From: Rhizobium sp. Leaf306
Lineage (GTDB): Bacteria; Pseudomonadota; Alphaproteobacteria; Rhizobiales; Rhizobiaceae
Assembly: GCF_001423425.1 (NCBI RefSeq)
Contig: NZ_LMNX01000002.1
Coordinates: 496,001 to 560,000 of the forward strand
Reading direction: 5' to 3'
Length of the DNA: 64,000 bases
Under the pieces are notes generated by a model. The model saw only the letters and a list, made by a program, of their open reading frames with translations. It searched no databases and was not told where the DNA came from. Positions within the stretch are counted from its first letter, which is position 1. Each line of letters opens with the position of its first letter. Below are positions 30,185 through 39,053 of this stretch, one piece after another. Made by a program: the position numbers and the translations under genes.

Positions 30185-30262
30185 CTAGATGAACAACATC
30201 GAAGCGACGAACACAAACGCAATACCAACCACCAGGACATTGAGAGGGTAGGTTCTTCCCAT
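30185..30262 (-). CDS. 25-residue membrane microprotein
   Basis: The ATG at 30262 has a full AAGGAGG ribosome-binding site 5 bases upstream (30268-30274). It opens a 25-residue frame: MGRTYP, then the hydrophobic stretch LNVLVVGIAFVFVASMLFI to the stop. It would be a single-pass inner-membrane peptide. It is not within a larger gene and has its own 210-base upstream region. The strong ribosome-binding site is the main evidence that it is translated. Function unknown. Confidence 0.65.
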   Translation of the reverse strand: MGRTYPLNVLVVGIAFVFVASMLFI

Positions 30263-30472
30263 GTCTGCCTCCTTGCGTTGACTGACAGAGTTTATGTCTG
30301 TTTCATGGCAAATGGGAAGAGGGAAACTGTGCTGCAGCGCATCAAGACGCGGCCGAAACCGACCGATGATTTGCCATCTCATTGATTTGACAACGGAAAG
30401 TCCCGTTAACGGAAGTTTTCAAAGTGTTAAATATCGCGATCAGACGGTTAACAGTACCGTTTCCAGCGAGGA

Positions 30473-31387
30473 CTACGTTGCCGTTGTGCGGGTGCGAAGG
30501 ATTCGCCCATCCAGCAGAAGGAGCCCTGCACAGATGACCGCCATGCCGGCAATATCAGTCCATTCCAGTCGTTCGCCGAGGAAGAATACTCCCAGAAGAA
30601 TGGCGCTCGGAGGGATGAGCAGCGTGACGAGGGAAGCGTTGGTTGCGCCGGCCAGTGCCAGGACCCTGAAGAAGATCAGGTAGGCGAGCGCGGTCGAGAG
30701 TAACGCCAACGCCACGATAGCCATGACGACGTGAGGAGACGGTGCAGCAAGCGTCCAGGGTTGGTCCGCGACCAGCGAGACCGGCAGTATCATCAGGCTC
30801 GACGCCGTGAGCTGTCCCGTGGCCGTCACCGGGGCCGGTATGCCGCGGAAGCGTTTTCCGTAGGTGCCGGCGATACCATAGGAGATCGCGGCGCCGATCG
30901 GCAGGAGCAGCGCCCAGAGCGGTGCTGCCGTATCTGTAATCGTGCTCGGGCCGATCAGGATGCAGGTGCCGACAAGGCCTGCAGCGCATCCTGCGAGCTT
31001 TGCCCCGGTCAGCTTTTCGTCCGACGTCCACTGGTTGGCGATGATGACGGTCCAGATCGGCGTCGTCGCGTTGAGGATCGAGGCAAGGCCTGCGCCGATC
31101 TCCGTCTGGCCGAAGAAGATCAGCGTGTGCGGCAGAGCGTTGTTGAGGAAGCCCATTGCGACAAAGGCGCGCCAGTGGGTGGCAAGGATGGAGTAGGTTC
31201 CGTTGCGGCCGTGCAGGTAGATGTGGAGAGCGAGCGCCGCAAGACCGAGGCGCAGAAACACCAGAGTGAACGGCGGTACTTCCTGGACGGCGATGCGGGC
31301 GAAGAAGAACGAGCCGCCCCAGAGAAGGCCGAGCACGAACAGCAATGCCCAGGCGACGGGGGTCAGTCTGGCTGCGGCGGATGACAT
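30473..31387 (-). CDS. EamA/DMT-family transporter
   Basis: A 304-residue inner-membrane protein with about ten hydrophobic segments in two EamA repeats. The first repeat contains GLLWGGSFFFARIAVQEVPP and the second ends GVFFLGERLEWTDIAGMAVI, both typical of the family. It probably exports a small metabolite or amino acid. It is separated by 89 bases, including a terminator, from the transglycosylase gene downstream of it in this view, so the two are independent units. Confidence 0.88.
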   Translation of the reverse strand: MSSAAARLTPVAWALLFVLGLLWGGSFFFARIAVQEVPPFTLVFLRLGLAALALHIYLHGRNGTYSILATHWRAFVAMGFLNNALPHTLIFFGQTEIGAGLASILNATTPIWTVIIANQWTSDEKLTGAKLAGCAAGLVGTCILIGPSTITDTAAPLWALLLPIGAAISYGIAGTYGKRFRGIPAPVTATGQLTASSLMILPVSLVADQPWTLAAPSPHVVMAIVALALLSTALAYLIFFRVLALAGATNASLVTLLIPPSAILLGVFFLGERLEWTDIAGMAVICAGLLLLDGRILRTRTTAT

Positions 31388-31418
31388 GGAATGCCTTTAT
31401 TGATGCTGCTCGAAGATA

Positions 31419-31449
31419 AAACGGGCGGCGGTCAGCCCGCCACCCGTTT
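31419..31449 (-). terminator. Terminator of the MltB-like transglycosylase gene
   Basis: In minus-strand RNA the arms 31437-31449 and 31419-31431 pair over 13 bases (one G-U), with a 5-base loop and a short U-rich tail, 28 bases after the stop. Confidence 0.7.
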
Positions 31450-31476
31450 CATGTCATGTGATGCAAGGCCCGCTGA

Positions 31477-32706
31477 TCAAAGCGCGGACAGCAAAGCCTG
31501 GGTCGGCCAGCCGTCGGCCGGCATGCCGAGGCGTGCCTGTTCCTTCTGGACGGCAACGCGCGTGCCGGAGCCCAGAATGCCATCGATCTTGCCGACGTCA
31601 TAGCCATGCGCCTGAAGCTTGGTCTGCAGTGCCTTCATGCCCGTATCGTCGAGACCCGGTTCCGGGTTGCCCTTCAGGTAAGGCGGGGCGCCGGAGAGGC
31701 GGGTGGCGAAATAGGCGGCAGACGTCGTGTAGATGAACGACTGGTTCCACTGCAGGTAGATGCCAAAGTTCGGATAGGTCAGGAACGCGGGTCCCTTGCG
31801 GCCCTGCGGCAGAACGAGTGCTGCCGGCAGATTGCCGAAGGACGTGACGCCGTCGCGCGGCGTGACGCCATAGGAAAACCATTCGCTGGCCGGGATCTCG
31901 TTGCCGAGGCCGCTCTTTTCGAAGGGCAGGCTTTCCGGTAGCGTCACTTCCTGGATCCAGGGCTGGCCGGGCGTGAAGCCCATGCTCTGAATGAATTTGG
32001 CCGCCGTCAGGATGGCGTCGGGACCGCTCGTCTTGACGTTGATATGGCCGCTGTTGTCGCCATCGACGCCGTGCGCGATGATGTCTTCCGGCAGCATCTG
32101 CACCTGGCCGATTTCGCCGGCCCATGCGCCGGTGTTGGTGGCCGGGTCGAGATCGCCGTGCTGGACCATCTCGATCAGCGCGATCAGCTGCGGCCGGAAC
32201 AGGCCAGGACGGCGGCAGTCATGCGACAGCGTGACAAGCGCGTTGCGGGTGTTGAAATCGCCCTGAACGGCACCGAAATCGGTTTCCATCGCCCAGAATG
32301 CGGTGATGACTCCAGGCGCAACACCGAATTCGCTCTGGGCGCGGCCGAACACGTCCGAAAGCTGCTTCATCTTCTGACGACCGATATCGAGGCGGCCCTG
32401 GCTGACGGTGCGCTGCGAGAATTCGAGGAAAGTCTGGCGGAAGACGCCCTGCGCGCGGTCGCGTGACAGAACCTTCTGGTCGATCTCGGCGCCTGCAAAT
32501 GCCTGATCCGCTGCGGCAGCGGTAGCGCCGGCCTTGATCGCGTCAGCCTTGACGCCTTCGAGGAAGGTCGCAAGATCGCCGCCGCAAGGTGCTGCCGGAA
32601 TTGGCGGAGCGGTCGGCTGAGTGGCTGTCTGGGCAAGGGCGGTGGAAGAGAGGCAGGCGGCGAGAGCACAAGCCAAAGCTGCGCGGCGGACAAGTGTCGA
32701 AGACAT
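31477..32706 (-). CDS. MltB-family lytic murein transglycosylase
   Basis: A 409-residue periplasmic enzyme that cuts the glycan strand of peptidoglycan to leave a 1,6-anhydro end. A signal peptide precedes the mature start near residue 26 (cleavage after LAQ/ALA). The SLT_2 catalytic domain has the catalytic Glu in AFWAMETDFG, then GAWAGEIGQVQMLPEDI. A C-terminal peptidoglycan-binding type 1 domain spans about residues 345-405 (LQTKLQAHGYDVGKIDGILG). There is no lipobox, so it is soluble. Confidence 0.92.
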   Translation of the reverse strand: MSSTLVRRAALACALAACLSSTALAQTATQPTAPPIPAAPCGGDLATFLEGVKADAIKAGATAAAADQAFAGAEIDQKVLSRDRAQGVFRQTFLEFSQRTVSQGRLDIGRQKMKQLSDVFGRAQSEFGVAPGVITAFWAMETDFGAVQGDFNTRNALVTLSHDCRRPGLFRPQLIALIEMVQHGDLDPATNTGAWAGEIGQVQMLPEDIIAHGVDGDNSGHINVKTSGPDAILTAAKFIQSMGFTPGQPWIQEVTLPESLPFEKSGLGNEIPASEWFSYGVTPRDGVTSFGNLPAALVLPQGRKGPAFLTYPNFGIYLQWNQSFIYTTSAAYFATRLSGAPPYLKGNPEPGLDDTGMKALQTKLQAHGYDVGKIDGILGSGTRVAVQKEQARLGMPADGWPTQALLSAL

Positions 32707-32836
32707 CAGCGGTTTCCTAAAATCGATTTCTTCCGCGCGACATGGTCACTGGTGGACATGGGCGCAGACCCTCAGGTCGCGCCGGTTTTAGCGTAACGTC
32801 AGATACATTGCCAGAGAGCTTGTGCGGGTTAGCACA

Positions 32837-33631
32837 TCAGTCGGCCGACGCAATAAACGTCTTCCACGCTTTGCTGTTTCCGGCAAAGACATTGATATCG
32901 GTTGCGCCTTTGACGCCCGGGACAACGCCTGTTGCCGTGTATTGCCAGAACGCCCACTTGCGGTCCGTATAGATCTTGGTCGGATGGGCGGCGACCGAGC
33001 GAACCCAGAAATGGTAGTTGGGGAAGGCGCCGACGAGGTTGTCGCGGTGGAAATCGACCGACGTGTAGATGATCGGCCGCTTGCCGTAGTGGGCCTCGAT
33101 CCTGTCCATGAAGCGTTTCATGCTGGCCCGCACGGTCTGCGGATCCGGCTTCAGCTTGCAGGTGGGCGAGGCGTGGTTCCACTCCATGTCCAGTACCGGC
33201 GGCAGCATGTTTGCTTCCTTGGGAACATTGGCGATGAACCAGTCTGCCTGATCTTCCGGTGTCGAGCAGAAGTAGTAGAAGTGATAGGCCGCGTGCGGAA
33301 TGCCCGCATTGGCGGCGTTGCGCCAATGGGTGGTGAAGGCGGAATCGATGCGGTCCTTGCCCTCGGTTCCCTTGATGAAGACGAAGGCGACGCCGGATTT
33401 CTTCACCGTCTGCCAGTCGATGTCGGTGCCGTTCCATTTCGACAGGTCGATGCCGTGAACCTCGTGGCGGCCCGGATGGTTGGCGCCGAAATCCTGCGGA
33501 TCCGTGTCCTTGAACTTCATCTGCCGGACAGAGCCAGTATCGACCAGATCGTAGCTCGTGGACGTACAACCGGACATCAGAAGCGCGGCAGACAGGACGG
33601 CAGCAGAAAGAACGGTTGGAAGCCGGGGCAT
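32837..33631 (-). CDS. GH25 muramidase lipoprotein
   Basis: A 264-residue glycoside hydrolase family 25 (lysozyme type) enzyme. It begins with a lipoprotein signal; the lipobox LMSGC puts the lipidated Cys at residue 22. The catalytic domain has the entry motif HGIDLSKWNG, the segment FVFIKGTEGKD, the acidic motif PPVLDMEWN, and WAFWQYTATG near the end. It hydrolyses the MurNAc-GlcNAc bond and would be anchored to the outer membrane. Confidence 0.92.
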   Translation of the reverse strand: MPRLPTVLSAAVLSAALLMSGCTSTSYDLVDTGSVRQMKFKDTDPQDFGANHPGRHEVHGIDLSKWNGTDIDWQTVKKSGVAFVFIKGTEGKDRIDSAFTTHWRNAANAGIPHAAYHFYYFCSTPEDQADWFIANVPKEANMLPPVLDMEWNHASPTCKLKPDPQTVRASMKRFMDRIEAHYGKRPIIYTSVDFHRDNLVGAFPNYHFWVRSVAAHPTKIYTDRKWAFWQYTATGVVPGVKGATDINVFAGNSKAWKTFIASAD

Positions 33632-33764
33632 GAAGGTTCCGTGTTAGGGCAGAGACAGAGAGCCTTGTCCGCGATCGAGTGGGCAAAAGGGAGGCGTAGC
33701 GTCCCGTTTACCATAAGCTCGTAAAAATTCAGTTAGAAAGCAAGATCTGGAATACGCTTAGTGA

Positions 33765-34448
33765 TTATCCCCGGCGGCGAAGGATCGCCCGCCAGGCATA
33801 GCCGCGGCCGATCACCTCGAACATCATGTCGGCCTTTGCCGTTGCGAGACGCTTTTCCAGCGCCTGTTCGAGGGTGGCGCGCGGGGTCACATGAAAGCGG
33901 GCGAGCCAGGACTTAAGCGCAGATCCCATGACGTTCGGCAGGTTTTCCTGCTGTCCGAAGTCGATGATATGCAGCGACCCTTGAGGCGACAGCGCCGCAA
34001 GGGCGGCGTCGATCGCCTTCTCCCAGTCTGGGATCATCGACAGGGCATAGGAAATGAGGATCCGGTCGAAACCGTTGACGCCGAACTCCTCCGCCGTGAA
34101 TGTCGTGGCATCTGCGACCTTCAGAATAGGCTTTATTCCTGTGCCGCGGAAATTCGCGTCTGCCGTCTGGAGCATCTGCGCGGAGATATCGAGGCCGTAG
34201 AGTTTCGCGTTCGGGAAAAGCTTGTGGGCGAGCAGCAGGTTACGGCCGGTTCCGCAGCCGACTTCCAGCACGCTTCCACCGACTGGCGGAGCAAGACCTG
34301 CGATCGTGCCATCGCGTCCCAGGAGATAGTATTTGCGGGTGAGGTCGTAGATATGCCGCTGGTAGCGGTACATCCGGTCCATCCTGCCGGCATGGCCGAT
34401 CTCTTCACGATTGGCCGGTCCGAGGTTGCCTGCGTCGGTCTCTGCCAT
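33765..34448 (-). CDS. btaB: Diacylglycerylhomoserine N-methyltransferase BtaB
   Basis: A 227-residue class I SAM-dependent methyltransferase with motif I SVLEVGCGTGRN, the acidic segment GLDIS and ISYALSMIPDW. It adds three methyl groups to diacylglycerylhomoserine to form the betaine lipid DGTS. Identification rests on overlap with btaA: its ATG shares one base with the btaA stop (TGATG). Betaine lipids replace phospholipids in rhizobia when phosphate is short. Confidence 0.9.
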   Translation of the reverse strand: MAETDAGNLGPANREEIGHAGRMDRMYRYQRHIYDLTRKYYLLGRDGTIAGLAPPVGGSVLEVGCGTGRNLLLAHKLFPNAKLYGLDISAQMLQTADANFRGTGIKPILKVADATTFTAEEFGVNGFDRILISYALSMIPDWEKAIDAALAALSPQGSLHIIDFGQQENLPNVMGSALKSWLARFHVTPRATLEQALEKRLATAKADMMFEVIGRGYAWRAILRRRG

Positions 34449-35707
34449 CAGTCGGCCTTCGCGTAGACATGGAAGCCGCCGTAGATGGCGGAGCGGTCCT
34501 GCAGGTTGAGGGCCTGCGAGCGCTCGTCGAGATAAGTCCAGCGCGCGGCAAGCGAGGGCGAGAGGCGCCCTTCGATGACGCTGCGCTCGGCGGCCGTCCG
34601 GAAGATCACCCGGGCGCCGACAGCGGCCGTCCGGTCGATCTCCGACCAGAGGTCGTTGATCTGCTGGTCGTTCATCCAGTCCTGCGCGTCCAGCAAGACG
34701 TAGCGATCGACGGAGCCCGCCGTCTTGCGCTTGAGGAGAGCGGTGAAACTCTCGTGGTGAACCGCGACCCGGTCTGTGGCGGCACGGATCGCCTTGTAGT
34801 TGCCGGCCTTGAGATAGGTGGGCAGCGTGCCTTCGTGGGCGGCGGGATAGCGGCGGACAAACGCCTGCCAGGCGAAATAATTGTCCTTCAGAGGAAAATG
34901 ACAGGCGAGCTTTTCGAGACGCTCCCGCAGCACGGTCGCGATTGAGCCGTTATCGCCGCCGCCGGTCGCCATGCCGGCCAGCTCGTCATACTGCTGCGGC
35001 GGAATGCCAAGGCCGAACAGCGAACTCTTGTTCGAGGTGATCCAGCGGACCAGTTTTCTGTCGAACAGGGGCGCGATCTCTTCGTCGAAGAAGCGGCGCT
35101 GATCTCGGACCGATTTGGTCTGCGCCATCTTCGTCAGATCGACGCCATGCAGGCGCGCCAGAAGGTGTCCCGCGCCGATGAACCGGCCGAGGAGCCCGGT
35201 GCGGTAGATGTTGCGGTCGAACACGGAGATGCGGCGACGGCCGGTGATCGAGCGCTTCTGCCAGTAGCTGCGGGTTGCGCGATCCAGATTCGGCGCGATC
35301 AGTCTGTCGAAGGTGATGCTGTTCGATCGTGTACCCTGCGCCGAGAGAAACCTGACGACATCCATATGGCTCGGCAGATGACGGAATGCCGCGAGCTTCA
35401 GCCGGTTCAGCGCGACATGGTGGGGGTTAAGATCCACGACATCGATGCTGCGCGGATTGCGGGAGAGGTAGGCCAGCATGTTGCAGCCACCGGAGCCGAT
35501 GGTGACGATCGCATGCTCCGATGAGAGCTCCATTGCTTCCATGTCGACGTCTGGATCTTCCCAGATCTGCGGATAGACGAGACCGGAAAACAGGAGCCCG
35601 AACAGCCGTTCCGACAGCCCTTCGCGCGAAAATAGTTTGTGCTGGAGCAGCGCATCCTTGAGCTTCTGATTGCTGGTGAAACCGGTTTCCCTGACGACGT
35701 CGGCCAT
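34448..35707 (-). CDS. btaA: SAM:diacylglycerol 3-amino-3-carboxypropyltransferase BtaA
   Basis: A 419-residue DUF3419 protein that moves the aminocarboxypropyl group of SAM onto diacylglycerol, the first step of betaine lipid (DGTS) synthesis. A SAM-binding region is visible as AIVTIGSGGCNMLAYL followed by IDVVDLNPHHVALN. A basic, Arg-rich stretch (RSYWQKRSITGRRR) and the late motif LLDAQDWMNDQQINDLW match the family. The ATG at 35707 gives the usual MADV start; the open frame to 36169 overlaps the divergent hydrolase gene and is spurious. A weak Pho-box-like repeat lies upstream. Confidence 0.92.
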   Translation of the reverse strand: MADVVRETGFTSNQKLKDALLQHKLFSREGLSERLFGLLFSGLVYPQIWEDPDVDMEAMELSSEHAIVTIGSGGCNMLAYLSRNPRSIDVVDLNPHHVALNRLKLAAFRHLPSHMDVVRFLSAQGTRSNSITFDRLIAPNLDRATRSYWQKRSITGRRRISVFDRNIYRTGLLGRFIGAGHLLARLHGVDLTKMAQTKSVRDQRRFFDEEIAPLFDRKLVRWITSNKSSLFGLGIPPQQYDELAGMATGGGDNGSIATVLRERLEKLACHFPLKDNYFAWQAFVRRYPAAHEGTLPTYLKAGNYKAIRAATDRVAVHHESFTALLKRKTAGSVDRYVLLDAQDWMNDQQINDLWSEIDRTAAVGARVIFRTAAERSVIEGRLSPSLAARWTYLDERSQALNLQDRSAIYGGFHVYAKAD

Positions 35708-35767
35708 TGCGTCTCTCGCTGCGTGAATTATTTCGCGATGTGTAGAACGCAGGCCTAAACCCGGCAT

Positions 35768-35785
35768 GCTACAGCTGGATGACGC
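35768..35785 (-). promoter_or_regulatory. Degenerate Pho-box-like direct repeat upstream of btaA
   Basis: On the minus strand two 7-base units, GCGTCAT and CTGTAGC, are 11 bases apart, as in the PhoB box (CTGTCAT repeats). Nine of 14 positions match the consensus. It lies about 60 bases before the btaA start. The known phosphate control of bta genes makes it plausible, but the match alone is weak. Confidence 0.35.
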
Positions 35786-35815
35786 GGGCTGTTGTTGAAC
35801 AAGGACATTTTGCGC

Positions 35816-37174
35816 ATGCGCCTGATGAAGCGGATTGTGACGGGAACTGCAGGAGCCTTGGTACTTGGTATCGTCGGGGGACTGGCGTGGATCACCATTG
35901 CGCCGCCGCAACTGCTTCGGGTCGGAAGCGGCTATGCGGCCAAGATCGTCTGCTCCAACGTGTTTCTGGCCGGACGCGATCCGCAGGAGGTGCTGGCGAT
36001 CGACGTGCAGGCGCCGGGCAACCCGCTGCTCCTGATGATGCGGGTGACCGTTGACCGCGATGCCGGACGTGTCGATGCCGGGCTGCTTGGCTTCATCGGA
36101 ACCAATCAGGCAACCTACAGGCCTGGCCTCGGCTGCACCGTTTCGCCGGATGGTTCGGCGTTGCCGCAAGTCGCGCTGCCGCCGCGATCATCGCCCTCGG
36201 TCGATCAGGCTTCGCCCTGGCCGGTGGGGCAGGGGGTCGAACGCGATCCGCGTGTGATGGAGGTTCTAGAGGATAAGTCGCTGACGGGGCCTGGCATGCG
36301 GGCTGTGGTGGTCGTCAAGAACGGGCGCATCATCGGCGAGGGGTATGGAGACGGCTTCTCGAAGGATACGCCGTTGCTCGGCTGGTCAATGACGAAAACC
36401 GTCAATGCGGCGTTGATCGGTACGATGATGGAGAGCGGCCGGATGTCGCTCGGAGATCGTGATCTTCTGCCCGCGTGGAGCAACGACAAACGACGCGAAA
36501 TCACGCTTGCCAACCTTCTCGCCATGGAAAGCGGGCTTGGTTTCAACGAGGATTACGGTGCCGTCGCCGATGTCACGCGGATGCTCTACCTCGAACCCGA
36601 CATGGCCGCGTTCGCGGCCACGATCCCGCTCGAGGCAGATCCGGGCGCGCGTTTCCGATATTCGTCGGGCACCAGCATACTTCTGTCGAAGATATGGATG
36701 GACAGGATCGGTGATCGCGCGACGGCTCTTGGCTATCCATCCAGGGCCTTGTTCGATCCGCTCGGCATGACAAGCGCCGTCATGGAGCCGGATGCGGCGG
36801 GGACGTTTGCCGGCAGTTCCTATCTCTATGCGACCGGGCGCGACTGGGCACGGTTCGGCCTGTTTCTGGCGCGCGACGGGGTGTGGAAAGGGATGCGACT
36901 GCTCCCCGAGGGCTTTGTGCACCTGATGCAGGAGCCGAATGCGCATTCGGGCGGACGGTTTTCGAAGATGCAGACGTGGCTGCCGAAGGCCGATGGTATG
37001 CCGCTACCGGCAGATACTTTCTACCTGCAGGGCCACGACGGGCAGACAATTGCTGTCATGCCGTCGGCTGATCTCGTGGTGGTTCGGCTTGGGCTGACGC
37101 CCAGGTCGCTGGGTTACGAACCGGGCTTGCTGTTCGGCGCCGTTGAGAAGGCGACAGGTGTCGCAGGGCTCTGA
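35816..37174 (+). CDS. Serine hydrolase, class C beta-lactamase-like
   Basis: A protein of about 452 residues with an N-terminal membrane anchor or signal segment (TGTAGALVLGIVGGLAWITI). The beta-lactamase/transpeptidase-like domain has the SxxK motif SMTK (Ser191), the segment LLAMESGLGFNEDYG, and RYSSGTS in the place of the YxN motif. A late HDGQT may replace the KTG motif. Such proteins include esterases and peptidases, and resistance should not be assumed. The ATG at 35816 is chosen, with AAGGA about 10 bases upstream; a TTG at 35792 is in frame. Its 3' end overlaps the convergent transglycosylase gene by 61 bases. Confidence 0.85.
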   Translation: MRLMKRIVTGTAGALVLGIVGGLAWITIAPPQLLRVGSGYAAKIVCSNVFLAGRDPQEVLAIDVQAPGNPLLLMMRVTVDRDAGRVDAGLLGFIGTNQATYRPGLGCTVSPDGSALPQVALPPRSSPSVDQASPWPVGQGVERDPRVMEVLEDKSLTGPGMRAVVVVKNGRIIGEGYGDGFSKDTPLLGWSMTKTVNAALIGTMMESGRMSLGDRDLLPAWSNDKRREITLANLLAMESGLGFNEDYGAVADVTRMLYLEPDMAAFAATIPLEADPGARFRYSSGTSILLSKIWMDRIGDRATALGYPSRALFDPLGMTSAVMEPDAAGTFAGSSYLYATGRDWARFGLFLARDGVWKGMRLLPEGFVHLMQEPNAHSGGRFSKMQTWLPKADGMPLPADTFYLQGHDGQTIAVMPSADLVVVRLGLTPRSLGYEPGLLFGAVEKATGVAGL

Positions 37175-38256
37175 TCGGCCTTCAGCACATGCAGCATGTC
37201 GCGACGCTTGGCGTCGTAGTAATAACCGCGGGCATAGAGGCGGATGGCGTTGTCGTTCTTGTTGTCGGCAACGAGCCAGGCGCCGCGGAGATATCGGATC
37301 GCGTATTTAAGATTGGTCTCGGCGTCCAGCAGTCCTTCCGGCTTGCCCTGGTAGCCCATCGACTTCGCGGTCGAGTACTTGATCTGCATCAGGCCCCAAT
37401 ATCCGTTCTTGTGATAGGCCTTTGGATTGTATTTGCTTTCGCGGTGGACGACGCGGTGCACCAGCGATTCCGGCACGCCGTAGAGACCGGCATAGCGCTT
37501 GATGAGCTTCTTGAGGTCTGCGGGCGCGTTCGACGCGGTATCCGGCATCGGCTCGCCGGGAGCCGGCGGAAAGTCCTTGATATTGCCCATGGCCGAGACC
37601 GCAGCCACAGCGCGGGGTGCGGCTGCATAGGCAAGCGTGGAGCTTGCGGCAGCCGGCGTTGCAGCACCAGCAATAGCGCTCGATGTAAGCGTGGCTGGAC
37701 GCGGTGTCGGCACGACCGATTGCAGCGCCACCATATCCGGCGTCAGTTCTTCCTCGTCGAGCGCGATGGCCTGCGCCGCTGCCGGCTGGATCTGGCCAGA
37801 CGCAACGGCGGTCGCGACCGGCGGCGACACGAGACGGCTCGACTTCTGGGTCATGACCGAACCGGCTGCCGGCTTGAGCGGCTGCGCCGAAGCAAGGCTC
37901 ACGGGCTGGACCGCGGTTGCGATCGGCGGCGGCGTGAAGGCAACGATCGGCGCCATGGTCGGAGACGCCATGGCGGCATTCTGAGCCGATACGGTTTCTA
38001 CGGTCGGCGGAACCGGAACGGCAATGCGACCGCTCTTGGCGATCTGCGCCATTGTCTGGCCGGGCGCCATTTGTTGAGATTGATCGGCGGCGGAAGAATT
38101 GTACTGGATGACGAGCTGACCGTCAGCTGACGTGGTCTGAGACGGCTGACCGGACGCGACTTTTGTATCGCGCTCAACGCTGGAGCATCCAGCCAGAACG
38201 GAAGACATCGCAAGCGCCACAGCAGCTCTACGGCTGACGAATCTGACCACCGTCAT
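37114..38256 (-). CDS. Lytic transglycosylase lipoprotein (SLT domain)
   Basis: A 380-residue protein. The ATG at 38256 yields a lipoprotein signal (VVRFVSRRAAVALAMSSV, lipobox LAGC). A low-complexity linker rich in Ala, Pro, Ser and Val runs to about residue 235. The C-terminal SLT domain has the catalytic Glu in HRVVHRESKYNP, then GYWGLMQIKYSTAKSMGY and AIRYLRGAW. The long flexible linker would let the catalytic domain reach the glycan from a lipid anchor. Its last 20 codons overlap the convergent hydrolase gene. Confidence 0.9.
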   Translation of the reverse strand: MTVVRFVSRRAAVALAMSSVLAGCSSVERDTKVASGQPSQTTSADGQLVIQYNSSAADQSQQMAPGQTMAQIAKSGRIAVPVPPTVETVSAQNAAMASPTMAPIVAFTPPPIATAVQPVSLASAQPLKPAAGSVMTQKSSRLVSPPVATAVASGQIQPAAAQAIALDEEELTPDMVALQSVVPTPRPATLTSSAIAGAATPAAASSTLAYAAAPRAVAAVSAMGNIKDFPPAPGEPMPDTASNAPADLKKLIKRYAGLYGVPESLVHRVVHRESKYNPKAYHKNGYWGLMQIKYSTAKSMGYQGKPEGLLDAETNLKYAIRYLRGAWLVADNKNDNAIRLYARGYYYDAKRRDMLHVLKADQSPATPVAFSTAPNSKPGS

Positions 38257-38368
38257 CAGGTTGCTCTCATTTGAAATGGTTACCGTACCCGCCAAAAAGT
38301 CACCGATTGTGGATTTCCATTAACGTATAAGGCGGCGCCCGGCAAGTCGAAGGACGCTTTCTGTTTCC

Positions 38369-39004
38369 TCAAGCAGCGATTCGCCGGAAACCAGCCGTCA
38401 CGGCACGCCTGGCGATGAATACCGTGCCGGGCTTGTTCAAGGCTGGATTGCGCCTCGAAAATCGCTTTGTGCCCCGCAGCGCAAGGCTGGGGATGAGTGC
38501 CTGTGCCAACGCACTGCCAGCGATGGAGGCGAGAAAAATCGCCGTCAGCACTTCGGCCTGGAGCGAGAGCGACAGCGAAGGGCGCAGAAACTGTGCAGTC
38601 AGCGCGGCAAGAATGATCGCGTATCTGGGGGTGCGAACGCATCGAACGAAGACGTCTGCGAAGATCCGGTCAAACCGCCGCGTCGGCAGATTGTCATTGT
38701 CGGCGAGCGGCGCGCGGACCTGTGGGTCCTGGAAGCACCAGAGTACATAGACCATGGCGTAGGCGATGCCGACCCAGCCGATCGCGGTCATGGCCGATGG
38801 CGCGTAAAAACAGACAAGCAGTAGCGGCGCGAGGCCCGCGGTGAAGGCGAGACCCAGTCCCAAGGCCAATGCGGGGACCGTCACGACTGCGCTTAGACGG
38901 CCGCGCTGCTTGGAATAGAGCGCGACTGTCCTCGTCAGCGGGTTGGGAAGGATGACGAGGGCCACAGCGGTCGCGGCAAATGCGAACCATGTTTCGATCG
39001 TCAT
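38369..39004 (-). CDS. LysE/RhtB-family exporter
   Basis: A 211-residue inner-membrane protein with about five or six hydrophobic segments and the family's N-terminal pattern (ILPNPLTRTVALYSKQRGR). The usual PGP motif after the first helix reads LPNPLT here, so the substrate site may differ from classic amino-acid exporters. The ATG at 39004 has GGAGG 6 bases upstream; the GTG just before it is not needed. It follows the phosphofructokinase gene by 49 bases on the same strand. Confidence 0.75.
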   Translation of the reverse strand: MTIETWFAFAATAVALVILPNPLTRTVALYSKQRGRLSAVVTVPALALGLGLAFTAGLAPLLLVCFYAPSAMTAIGWVGIAYAMVYVLWCFQDPQVRAPLADNDNLPTRRFDRIFADVFVRCVRTPRYAIILAALTAQFLRPSLSLSLQAEVLTAIFLASIAGSALAQALIPSLALRGTKRFSRRNPALNKPGTVFIARRAVTAGFRRIAA

Positions 39005-39053
39005 CACATTCCTCCGGAGCCCACGGCTCTCGTTTGTCGCTCAGCGCGACGCG

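Noticed and set aside
35708..36169. N-terminal extension of btaA by 154 residues
   Set aside because: It overlaps the divergent hydrolase gene and has no counterpart in BtaA; a good start exists at 35707.
35816..37174. Antibiotic resistance beta-lactamase
   Set aside because: The SxxK motif is present, but the YxN and KTG motifs are altered, so only a general serine hydrolase call is justified.
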